Below are positions 40,216 through 51,609 of a DNA stretch of 64,000 nucleotides, piece after piece; within the stretch, counting starts at the first letter, position 1; each line of letters starts with the position of its first letter. The stretch is taken from positions 9,419,501 to 9,483,500 of the forward strand of contig CM034550.1 of NCBI GenBank assembly GCA_020055645.1, written 5' to 3'. Both the position numbers and the translations under genes were made by a program. The notes beneath the pieces are model-generated. The model was not told the origin of the DNA. It saw only the letters and a program-made list of their open reading frames with translations, and did not search any database. Source of the DNA: Tomocerus qinae. Taxonomy: Eukaryota > Arthropoda > Collembola > Entomobryomorpha > Tomoceridae.

Positions 40216-43200
40216 CTTTATGCAGATCTATTCCTTCAAATGAACATTTACGATAAACATGCAGAATATTTCATTATATAGTAGGAAATTCATAATTTCG
40301 GAGCTCAATCTTACTTACCTGTCTTTGGTGAGAAATTATGCTTTAAATTATAATTATATTCAAAATTGCAAGGACTTGGTAAAAAAAAGATTGAGATTGA
40401 AAAAATCTAGGCACCCCTCACCTGCCCGTACCTGACCCTTGATGACTTCATCCGTGATGAAATGATACCTTTCAAATATTTCAGAATTTCAAGTACGGAA
40501 TATTTTATTTGCACTAGATTCTACCTTGACAACATTAATATAGCATTTTCTGCAGTCAGATTCACAAAGCCAAGCTAAATTGCTGCTACTCCCGTACTCT
40601 ATTACTTCAATGCATACAAAGAAGTTGTGGGCATGTGTGTGGTAGTTTGAGTGCATTTCGCTTCGTCACATTTCGTTGCACAATCAAATAGTCATGATCC
40701 TAATAGATAAGGAAAGCGTAACTGAGTAGGCATATCATTTATTTATGCATATTTTATTCTGGGTCCTTTGTTTTCAATAAATTACAGATACATTTGTTAT
40801 TTTCGTATTTCAAAGTGAATCTTTGAAATATTTTCATAGATAAAATTCATTATCTGTACCTAGCTAGAAGAATATTTGAAAGAATTTAAACTGCACCATT
40901 ATTTGTCAGTTTTACACCCAATTTTAGTTTCCTCAACCTCACAAAATGTAGCTAAGCTAACTTAAATGTAGATCTCAAAAACCTCCACTATGGTTATGTG
41001 TCGTTGTTTGTTCTGTATATAACTTAGATGTGGAGAATATCAGTTACTCATGGTTGATATCACAGAGTTGCATATCTTAAATTAAATTAGCGAAAAGAAA
41101 TGTACGCATTAAACTAGACAAAAGTGAAGAAAATGAAATGAATTTTGGGAGGAAAATGAGCATAAATATAGCTGAATGCTTTTCTCTGAGCTTTTAGTTT
41201 AATTAAAGAGTAAAGCGAAAGAATTAAACATTCTAGGAATAGTCCTATGAATCGTGACCTACATTTTAGAGCAGAAGACATAATAAAATAAGGTAAATAC
41301 GTAGTAAGCGAAGTGTATATGTTAGATAGTCCCAAATAAGTCGAAGTAAAAGGACTATCTCTATTCTATAGATCTATAAGAGCAGCTCTCGAAGCAAGTA
41401 GGCTGTCTACATACGGGTATAGAACGACTAAATCATATTAAAACGAGGGGAAATAGAAATGCGGGCATACGCTGGCTTATAAACTGGAAAACACAAACAG
41501 ATCACTTAACTTACTTGTTATTGTTCACATAAACAGTGTTTAAGAACTAGCTGTTTATCCCATTTTTCTTATTTATTTATAGATAGTTTTCTACAAAATG
41601 CCTTTTACATACATACATCTTTTTCTCAATTAAGCCTTAAGCGTGTGAAAGCAAGGAAAAGTGTTCGCAAAGGGTTGTTGTCCACTGCATAATGAAGAAT
41701 AATCGTACAGCAAAATTACGAATCAACGGGGCCGGAAGTTTGTGTTTACTTATTTTCAATTTTGTGACCTCCAGCTTTTTAAGCTGCAAATTACTGACTT
41801 TGTCTTGTGAATGTGTGGATGATTGCCAATAATTTGTAAAACATAAAGAAATGTTTCTACTCTGTTTTCAAAAAGAGACTTCACGTATTCAAATTAGAGT
41901 TAAAATTTAGAATTCTGTATGTAATTTGAGTATATATGTTGTCTGATTGTTAGTGTTTTATATTACTTTATTTGTTTGTGTAAATGCGTTGTAACCTACA
42001 AGTAAAGTAAATCTGGAAAACCAGATTAACTTTTAGGTAGATTATGTAAAAATACTATACTTCTGTGGCTTCAAAAATGCCTTATGTAAGTTTATACAAA
42101 CTACAAACGTGCATTGCATGGTGAACTTTTTATTATTCTATAAAACTATTTTACTACCAAAAAATAGATGGATTTACTCATTTTTAATTTCAAATAAGCC
42201 CTGATATTACTAATAGTACATTTAGGTAATTTATTATTAAAATTTAGTTAGAGAGAGAAAGAGAGTACAAGTTGCATAGCTAACCCATCCTTATGTAAGT
42301 GAATATAGAACTTTCAAACTTATTGTAGCAGTAATATTTACCATTTATGTAGCCATTGACATTTCTTTTACGTATCTCGCAGTATTTTTTAAAAAGACTA
42401 ATTACGAAATATATTCTTTCGTTCAAAAAACTACTTTGTGATTTTTCTCCTTTATCTTGGGACGTTTTGTGTTCCCCAAACGAACCACCTATATATATCA
42501 AGTGGCTAATATTATACATCATCATTTTCTATTTATGTGAATTTTCTGCAAGTTATATTTTTTAATGAAAGTGATGATTAAAAAATATTTTCCCGATTGT
42601 TTTAAATTTTTATCTACAAACGTAGATGATAAATGGAAAACTTACTCCATTGCTTAATTAAATCAGGCCCTTGTGTTTTAAATAGTACTGACAATTGTAG
42701 CAATTCTGTAATGCATATGGTTTCATGTAACATTTCCATTTGTAAGAAAAAGGTGTTATTTTTGTGTCTCGTTTCAGTTATGACGTCTATGGGGTTATCT
42801 GTTGTGGTTGTGGTAGCTGAAAGGCTAATTATAATTATTGACGCATTGATTGATTGACGTACTTAAGACAGAGATTGAATATATAATTACTAACTTGTGA
42901 CAAATTTCATGTACTTCTATGTACATACATGATGTCTATTACGTATTTAGAGACCTAAACTTAATGATTAATGTACAAAATGAAGCTTACAAGGGCTTAC
43001 ATTCACAATTTGTGTCGCTGAGATGATTTGTACAAGTACTTAAACATTTTCTCATGTTGATTAGGTAGATGATTTCGACCTTCGCTTTGAGGTTGATAGA
43101 AACTGACCCTTCACTTGATAAACACTTAAGGAATACAAAGTAAGGCGTTAGGAATTGATTCTAAGTACTAGCAGGATTAGAGTAGCATTACAACTTAAGT

Positions 43201-43673
43201 GTTATTGCAGAGTTTATATTTAGAAAAGTCGTAAAAGGGTTCAAGTATCAATTGATACTCACAAACTCCTTTTCTTTAGTGCAATAACTTTTTTCATTGA
43301 ACTCTTTTCCACAGGTTGTAATTGTCTTTAAATTAAAGGCTATTTAAAAGTTAGTGATAAATACTCCAGACAGTATACACAACGGAGAAGAGAGTATAGT
43401 GAGAATAGGTTTCTAATTCAACTTGTGTACTTAGGTCAGATGAGGTGAGACTGAATTGAGGATGAGACTGTCATGTTCATAGCTATGAAGGTTAGTTACT
43501 AGCTGGAAAATATTCGTTTTTGTGTTACAATCGAAGATATAGAGTATTCATACCCAGGGTTTTCTCTCAATGAGACCAAGTGCAAAAAAGTGAAAATAAA
43601 TCGTGATTTGTTCTATTTTATACAGTATGTTTACCTGAGTTAAGTTTTAAAAAATGACGATTTTTTGTTCCAG
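40216..43673. other. Intergenic region between the diverging TTC29-like and Rictor genes
   Basis: About 3.5 kb containing both promoters and the upstream 5' UTR exon(s) of Rictor, whose coding exon is preceded by a good splice acceptor (TTTTTTGTTCCAG ending at 43673). A GA-rich run lies near 42249-42266. No coding exon is supported; the open frames are short and featureless. Confidence 0.45.
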
Positions 43674-43697
43674 ATGGCTGCTATTGTCAAGCAATGA
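43674..43697 (+). promoter_or_regulatory. Upstream open reading frame in the Rictor 5' UTR
   Basis: The exon that carries the Rictor start codon opens directly with an ATG followed by six more sense codons and TGA (peptide MAAIVKQ). It lies 46 bases before the main ATG at 43744 and in another frame. Such a short uORF can lower translation of the main frame; that effect is inferred. Confidence 0.45.
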
Positions 43698-43743
43698 CAC
43701 CAGAGATTTGGCTAACACTGAGAGATGAAAGCTCGCGTCAAAA

Positions 43744-46700
43744 ATGACAACGTGGTACTATTTCAATAAATCTAAAGGTTCTGGACATGTATCCAGTGCG
43801 TCGTCTTCCAGTGCCAGGCCCCCTAGAAGTAAGTCAAATGCATTATTCTTCAGGCTACAGTAGTACTTTATATTTACCTGTTTTAGTTTACTGACAATAA
43901 TATATTCTGATGTGATAGTTTCTAGGAGGGATACTACTGACGATGTTCAGATGGACTTTAATCAAGGTATTTAGTATTTTTATTTGTCCATTAAAATTTT
44001 TAGTATCTATATATCTGAAAATTAATTTGTGCTTTTGATTTCATAGACCCTAAAGCTATAATAAGTGAAATATTGAAGAATGTGTCCAGGAAGGAAGGAG
44101 TCACAAAGGGCAGAAGACTTGCATATCTCAATGTCTTCGTTAAATTTTTACAAGAGAATAAAACGACTCCAAATGGCCCGATTTCAGAAAATTTAGGGTT
44201 TTCCGTCGAGCAAATCTGCCTTTGGTTAGTAACTAAAATGTATCAATATTGTTGGTAATGATTCAGCGATTGTGGTTTAAAAGCTGTTCATAATTGACGT
44301 AGATTAATTAGTGTTAATATGATTTTTGAATGTAGTTTACGAGTGTGCCTTGTGCACGAAGCCACAGTAGTAAGAATGGCGGCTCTGCGTGTTCTTCGGT
44401 ATTTAATTGTGTCCGAAGAAGATTTGTCTGCAATGAATTCGACACAAATTCCTTATTTAATAGTTCGCTCCTTAGACATAGTGCTCAATAACTCTGGAGA
44501 AAGAATGCAAGCTGCTCGTCTTTGTCAAAAGATTTTGGCCATCCCAAATGGAGCGAATCATTTCCCTTACGCAGTTACAAGAGCTCTAGTCGCGATTGGA
44601 TTCGATGGCCTTATTGAACATGATAAATTACATAAAACAAGTTTATCTATTTTATGCCACTTAGGTCAGTGCTTACCTTTTCTAACTATTACTTTTGATA
44701 AGATGTTCATATTAAACTGTAAATTCTGCGTATACCCTTAACACTAAGATTTATCGGTATAATATTTAATTTTTGTAGCTCTTCTTAATCCAATGCATTT
44801 TATTGAAAACGGAGGCGTTCGTGTTTTACTGCACAATGTCTTGGCAATTCGTTCACCAATGGTTTTAGAAGCCATTCTGGGAAGTCTTCTTCATTTGCTC
44901 AATGTTCCTGAGACTCGAGAGGCAGCTGGAATTGATCTGCAATGCCTTGTCGCACCTCTCACTGACCAATATTTTAAACATAGTGGATGTGAACACCCTG
45001 ATAAAGATGTGTAAGTTATTATCAATCAAATATATCAAAATATTTGGATTTGTGCTTCCAAATAGCCTGACTCTATTAATATTCTCGTGTTTTAGCATTA
45101 ACCTTAATATTATCAAGATTTTGTGATGAAACAATATTTGAAGCAATTTTGAATTCTTTTTTCAATAGAGATGAAAGAAAAATAGGTTATAGATGTGCGA
45201 AAACAGCAATTGGAATAGTATTAAGATCTTGGAGCGGGATAGCTCATTTTTGCCAAAGTCGAAATTCCGGCCTTCAAGCCTTAATTGATGCTCTGTATAT
45301 GGAACAAAGGGAAATACGTGTAAGCTGGACTATTTTCTGACTGCCATTCCAGACAATGTTGTCATACCCATAAATTTAATCTTTTTTTGTAGGAAACAGT
45401 ACTGGACCTTCTCTGTGAAATAGTCGGCCTAAAATTTCCTACATGGACTGATGAAGTCAGCGTGGCCTTATCAGCAGTTGATTTGTCTCATCCTAAAGAT
45501 TCATGGAGACTTCAAGAGGGCTTCATTGTTCAAGAGGCTTTAACAATACTTCCTCATCTTGCAGTTTCAACGTAATTACTCCATTGCTAAAGAATCTAAT
45601 GCTGTTGAAAGATAATTTTAAAAAAATGTTTTTGGATTTTATAGACCAAACATCACAGCAAATCATATGGGGCTGATTATCTACAGCTTTGCTCAAAAAG
45701 GACTTTTAGAAGCTCTAGTTGAAGTGATTGTGACAAATGATACATTTATTAGTGTAAGAGCGACGGTTTTACTGGGAGAGCTGTTAAGTCTAGTCGATCG
45801 ATTCATTCCTGTGGACTGCTTGGACCCTAGTCAATGTATTCCCAGTCTTATAAGTTACTGCATGGGAGAATCACCCCGAAACGCAATTCATCAATCCAGC
45901 TCTTCCGTATTTAAATCAACCGTGTCAAATCAGATAAAACAACAGAGAGCCATGGAAGCTATAACTGTTCTCAGCTGTCTACAGAAAATCAAATGTCGGG
46001 CACCCTGTCCTCATTCTGTCTTCCTTCAAACGCAGCTTTCTTTTGCTGGCTACTATACCAAGCAGCATGATAAAAAATTCGTTGATAGACTTGGTCAAGT
46101 TCAGATTAGCAGAGTAAGATCATTTATTTGAATATAAAATTAACTTTTGAATTTTGTACTTTTTTCGTATTTACAACATATGTTTTCTATAGATGTTAAG
46201 TAAGGATATTGAAAGCAATCCCACCAAAATTCTTAAGGATACCGGAGTTTTAGGATCTAAGGACCCATTGACATGGCAGTGGGAGACCATTCTCACTCTA
46301 ATTAGGGTTAGTGTCGTTAACACATTTTCTTGTTTTGCATATCCAGTTTAATTATTGAGACTGTAGTTTAAATGAATCTGTACTTAATTTTATAGTGGTG
46401 CCCTACATCTCTGAAACGTGTGGATGATTCTTCGTGGCGAACGTTCCTACGGCGTCTGGTCGATTTTTTCAAACCTTCCAACAATTTATTTGCCCGTGTG
46501 GAGTTGGGGAAAGGGCAGTCGAAATTGTTTGCTAAAGTTGGTTGTGCCCTTTTTGAGTTCCTATCAGATATTGTAGAGGTAATAATGCACGATTTAGTAA
46601 ATAGATAAACATGCAAATACTCTACATTTTAGTAGACACACAAGTCCAATTAACTGAGACTGAATCTGTAACATTCTTAAAGCATTTGTTTTACCTTACT

Positions 46701-49700
46701 GTTGTAGAATTTTAGTGGCACGACACTCTTGGAAGAATTACTTGCCGATATTGCAACACATCTGGACGAGTTACTTCGACATACCAAAAATCCATACGTG
46801 TGTTTCTTCAGTCCAAATAAATTGGAGACCACTTTATCGCAAACCTACTTCCTGTTTGTAGGGAAACTAAGTCATAGTAGTAAGGGCTTTAGAATACTGG
46901 AACAGGGAAATATTTTGAAGAGATTTTACGATTTAGTTGGGGAGATGCAGCACGAATGTTATGTCAAATTAACTGTATCTAGTCTCTGCTATAATTACGA
47001 ATATTGCAAGTAAGATACTCAGCCTTATTTTAGTGTATTTCATATTTTTTCTTATTCGATCAGATTTTTCATGCTTTTAATTTTCTGAATTATTTCTTTT
47101 CTAGGAGAATTCTCAGTTCCGCTTTAGTATGTACTGGTGACGGTTCTAGATTGTATGCCACTCAGTTCCTAAGAGTCCTTGTCAGAGGACGATTTTCCGG
47201 GTTCAGTCACTGGTTGATCAAGCTACTGGTTAGCAAACTTGAAGACGCCAACAAAGCTATATCTCTTACTGCCATGGACATTTTGGAAGAAGCTATCCAT
47301 GATAAGGTATTTAAAACCTCGAATTTTGTAATCAAACTTGTGAAATTATAAATGTATAAAATTTACAAATATATTATGTAGATGTTTCTTGAGTCCCTTA
47401 TTGCTCTAAGGCCTCGTCCAACATTGACCGGTTTTGGAGACAGAGGACTTCTTCTTTTAATTTGTTTTCTGTCCCTACCATCCGGCTATAAATTTCTGCT
47501 GGATTCTAACTTTTTAAAACCAGAAATAGAAAGATGGCAGAAGAATTTCAATAAACGGTAAAATCTAGACAATTTGTGGCGCTCATCTGGAAATTAATTA
47601 GCCAATTAATTGATTTATTCATGCGTTTAGGTATGTAGAATTAGTAGAAGTTTTGGTACGAGATTCCGTGTCTACTTTACGTCGTGGTGAAGATGGGAAG
47701 TATCCAGAAAGAGCTAGCCGCGATCAAGAACAGTCAAAGTTTTTAGATATTTATGTTCCACCTCATCTCTATGGTCAATTAGCTATGCATAAAGAAGGAC
47801 TGGAAATGCTTTTGGAGATTGGCCAAATTGACGTTTTACTTGATGTAAGTTTAAATATGATCTTTTGGCCTTTAAATTGTCAGAAATACATGAATTTTTC
47901 ATTTTTCATTGTAGGTGGTAAATAAACAAAAATGCGGTACTGCAGAAGAAACACGAGAACTGAAGGCAGCTTTATGGGCTCTTGGCCATTTTGCAACGTC
48001 CATAGACGCACTGGAAATTCTGAAAGAGTCTCGGTTTCTGGAATCAATGGTGTCTTTAGGTGCATCTTGTCCGGTATTATCCGTGCGCCACACAATTTTC
48101 CACTGTCTTTGTCTTATCTCATCTACACAAGCTGGAGCTGAAAGTATTCGGAAATTTGAATGGCATGCAATGCCGAGGAGTCATCATGAAAACTATCCAA
48201 TTTGGGGCTCTTTATTTGTTAATTCGGACTTGAAGGAGATGTACCCAGAATTGAGTCTAGATGGAGATTTAGATGATGCGGACGATAAAACTTCAATGAC
48301 ATCGAAAACGGATACCTGTAGTAATATTTTAGAGGAAGACGGAGATGGAACGGGATTCTTCTTGATGGACGAAGATTCCATTTTAATATCTTCTGAACAT
48401 GGAGGAGAAGAGCATGTCAGAGGAGCTTCACAGCCTCCAGTTACCGCCCCAAGGAAAATTTCATACGTCCATCATCGAAGTCAAAGTGATTCACAAACTC
48501 TAGGACAGCCCTCCATTATCTCAATAAATGATAAGAAAGACTCTATGGATTCCGTTCCACCTAGACAGTCTAGCGTGGATGAAGTAGACAGCGGTTTCAT
48601 TCGACCGTCTAGTAGAACAAGTTCTGGTACCAGTGGAAGTTTTAAAGGAAAAATGTCGGCGTTTTTTAGTGTGAAAGGTAGTGGTTCCTTAGGAAGGTCT
48701 AGTATGGGCAGTGGAAGTATCGGACCTAGTTTAAGACCCTATCGAAGTGGAAGCAATGGCAGCTGGAAATGGCGTAAAAATAGAACTCGGAGCGTGACAG
48801 AACCTTCGGAATCAACTACGAGTCGACATATCGTTGGAAGCCTGGGGGATACTTCTTACATGGATAGCAGCAGAATTGGACCTCAACATTCAAGTATAAC
48901 AGATCACGTATCTACGTTGAGTCCAATTCCTAGCTCTGCCTCTATTGCAACTGCATCTTTTAATCCACTCAACCTCAGTCCTCCATCCTCTGCTGGTATG
49001 TGTATAAATATTATCCAAAAGGTATAAATGGTAATTTTCTCTGTGTAATTTTTTATTATTTCTGGGATAGAATGCAGTCGAATGACCGTTACAGAACCTG
49101 GAGGAAGATCTACATTGGGATCTTCACCTAGTTACGCTTACAGAAGTGTCAAGATGCGGAAACCCATGATTCGCATGCCTATCTTATCTGATTCGGATAT
49201 CTATCCTATGTATGCTAACCGTCGTTCTCGACATGAACCTAAGACTGCCAGCCTCGATCGTCATTTTATCTTATCTCCGGGTGACTTGTTTAGCGAGTCG
49301 AAACTCATGCGTGTTAATTCATCAATGACATCTCTGTCAACACCCTCTTTTCGTTTAAGACCCGAGGCGGAGAGTAGAGCTCCTTGTTTCATGGGATTGT
49401 GTTTGCCAAAAGATTTCAACATGATATTCTTGACACACAGCTCCCTTCCTTTACATGTTCGTATGGCCAGTTTAAATGGTAATTCCTCGCCCACACATTT
49501 TCACTTGCTTGTCAGTTATAACCTTTAATAAAAAGTAGCAATGTTGTTATAATTATAACTTATAACCTTATTCGCAGGAAAATTAATGGACGGTGGGGGC
49601 TCAGTGGATTCCGAGGAAGACCCAAAATTGCAAGCGGAAGTATTTGAGTTTCATTCTGTAGAAAATTGTCTGGGCTGCTATCATCATACAGATTTGTGTA

Positions 49701-50681
49701 CCCAAAAAATTGCTCCAGCTCCAACAAAAAGTACGATTCTTTGTCTTTCAAATGTTAATAATCAGGAAATAATTCGATTTTAAATATATAGTTGAAGACG
49801 CAGTCAATACTTCTGAATCCTTATCCCTTCCCGAGGGAAATCGAAACTCAATGGTAAGTTTTGGATCAACTGTTAGCTTCACCAACAGTGTTGATTCAAC
49901 CGACAGAAAGAGAATCGTCCCCAATTCCCCAGAGGGACAAAATTTACTACGAAAAGAAATTCTTCGCTTAGTATCCAGCATGATCAGTTGTGTTGGAGCG
50001 AAATCAAATGAGCAAGGACTTTTGAGGTAATATAAAATAGGCGCTTTCTGTAGAAATGGTCTAAACTGGGTTTCTACAGATCTAACAAATATAATTTTCG
50101 TATTTTAGATTGAAGCAGAAATTCTCCGATGCATTTCAAGATGTTTGTTTGTACTCGGAGCTTTGCGCTTTGATCAGCAACTACAATGTAAGGCTGTCTT
50201 TGAGAAGATTTGTTCAAGAACTATTTCTTGACCTGAAATATGACGTGGTAAGGACGCAATAACCCAAAAATTACATTACGAATTATGGAGCATTTGAAGA
50301 TTTATCAAAAGTCTCATTTTTTGCCTTTTATTTCAGTTCTTTAAGGTTGCTGCAAATATTATCGGAGAAAAGGACCCGGAAGTGCCGGAGAATAAAATAG
50401 AACCATTGCAAGAAGAAACCATTACGGTTTCACCAGTTACTGTTACAATGTCTCCGAAACAAATTATTCGGAAAAAGCGATTGCAGCCTAGCCCTGTTCC
50501 AGAAGAAGTAATAGACAGGTCAATAGATGAAGAAATACCTTTTCCATTCATAATTTCTGAAAAGAATGAAAATGATTTGCTGGAAAACGATGAGATACAG
50601 TACCCACCGACGCGTGTTAGAGAGTTAGGGGAAGACACGGAAGACGAATTTGACTCTTCAGAGATTATAGACCTCAAATGA
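43744..50681 (+). CDS. Rictor: Rictor, scaffold subunit of mTOR complex 2
   Basis: Rictor is the defining subunit of mTORC2, which phosphorylates Akt and other AGC kinases. Twenty coding exons join in frame: 43744-43828, 43919-43966, 44047-44224, 44336-44664, 44779-45010, 45169-45319, 45393-45571, 45645-46113, 46193-46306, 46396-46578, 46708-47009, 47105-47306, 47382-47557, 47631-47844, 47915-48995, 49071-49478, 49578-49730, 49792-50026, 50109-50247 and 50337-50681; total 1740 residues (human 1708). A TGA precedes the ATG in frame. The helical-repeat N-terminal half includes LRSWSGIAHFC, DSWRLQEGF, ISVRATVLLGELL, SQTYFLFVGKLS and VPPHLYGQL. A Ser-rich disordered segment follows (about 1000-1440), with the site RTRSVTEP (Thr1249) matching human Thr1135. 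His1476, Cys1481, Cys1484 and Cys1568 match the human zinc site. KEILRLVSSMIS and FSDAFQDVCLYSELCALI mark the conserved C-terminus, followed by an acidic tail. All introns are GT-AG. Confidence 0.97.
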
Positions 50682-51020
50682 CATAAATTATTGGTTATAT
50701 ACTAAACCTTATTTATTGGTAAGAGAGCTAGGCTAAACGTCTGCTGGCAAGACTAGTTTAGATTTTAGATGAATATGATTGAACCATAAGCTATTTATAT
50801 ACGCCTTCCTATAACAAAAGGGGCTGCTTTATTGCATGTTAGATCAAAAGAAACAATTTTACTGCGTTTATTTATTAATTTTATTCGCACAACCGTAGAG
50901 TATGTGTCAGTTTACTGTACCTTTAGTAAGATAATCAAGTTCCACTCGTGTAAGTCTATTTATGAGCATTTGCATTTATTAATTTATAGATTGTATATAG
51001 ATATTGGTATCAACCTAGTA
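50682..51020. other. Rictor 3' flank up to the foldback element
   Basis: This stretch should contain the Rictor 3' UTR, yet I see no AATAAA in it. The first copy on this strand lies inside the left arm of the adjoining element (about 51152). Either a variant signal is used or transcription runs into the element. Confidence 0.35.
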
Positions 51021-51181
51021 CCCCCCGAGTTCGAATACCCCCCCTATTCGAATACCCCTCCGTCCTACTACTTCCCGGCATACTACCCCCCGGTTCGATT
51101 AGCCCCCCGTTAGACTACTTCCCCGTTCCATTACCCCCCTCCCCGAAACGATAATAAATAATTGATTTTAATCGTCCACGA
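51021..51181 (+). repeat. Left terminal inverted repeat of the foldback element
   Basis: A 161-base arm of C-runs, at positions 51021-51026, 51038-51044, 51054-51057, 51086-51091, 51103-51108, 51121-51124, 51134-51139 and 51141-51144. It pairs with 51449-51609. Confidence 0.85.
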
Positions 51182-51448
51182 TGCTATATAGTAAAGGAAA
51201 AACCAGAATAATGAAAATTGGTAAAAACCAGATTGGTCACTACTATTAATTACTTGATAATAATTATTATATGTCTGTAGTTATCAGTAATGTTCACAGT
51301 GATCAAGTGGGCAGGCTTCGTTAACAAATGTACAAAATCTTTACGGAAAAGAAACGGTATCTACCGACAATGGAAACTAAACTACTGCAAATTAAGACTA
51401 TATTATAGACTACTACTATATTTTATATATAGACTACTACTATATTGT

Positions 51449-51609
51449 TCGTGGACGATTAAAATCAATTATTTAATATCGTTTCGGGGCGGGGGGTAAT
51501 GTAACGGGGAAGTAGTCTAACGGGGGGCTAATCGAACCGGGGGGTAGTATGCCGGGAAGTAGTAGGACGGAGGGGTATTCGAATAGGGGGGGTATTCGAA
51601 CTCGGGGGG
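51449..51609 (-). repeat. Right terminal inverted repeat of the foldback element
   Basis: Reverse complement of the left arm with about three substitutions (in the part nearest the core). On the plus strand it is a series of G-runs of 4-7 G. Confidence 0.85.

Larger units (their letters stand above)
51021..51609. mobile_element. Foldback / MITE-like element with 161-base C/G-rich terminal inverted repeats
   Basis: The arms at 51021-51181 and 51449-51609 are reverse complements with only about three mismatches and equal length. The element starts CCCCCCGAGTTCGAATA and ends with its complement; TA flanks both sides, which fits a TA target-site duplication. The arm is a string of C-runs (4-7 C) separated by about 8-14 bases, several ending in TA, with the sub-motif TTCGAATACCCC repeated. 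The 267-base core is AT-rich, carries a short tandem repeat of TATAGACTACTACTATATT type near 51400-51446, and encodes no recognisable transposase. It is therefore non-autonomous. The near identity of the arms suggests recent insertion or gene conversion. The superfamily is unknown; TA duplication would suit Tc1/mariner-like elements, but the C-rich ends are not typical of them. Confidence 0.85.

Noticed and set aside
51290..51499. 69-codon open frame inside the foldback element
   Set aside because: It runs from the core into the right arm, has no transposase features, and its end is encoded by the G-runs. Probably chance.
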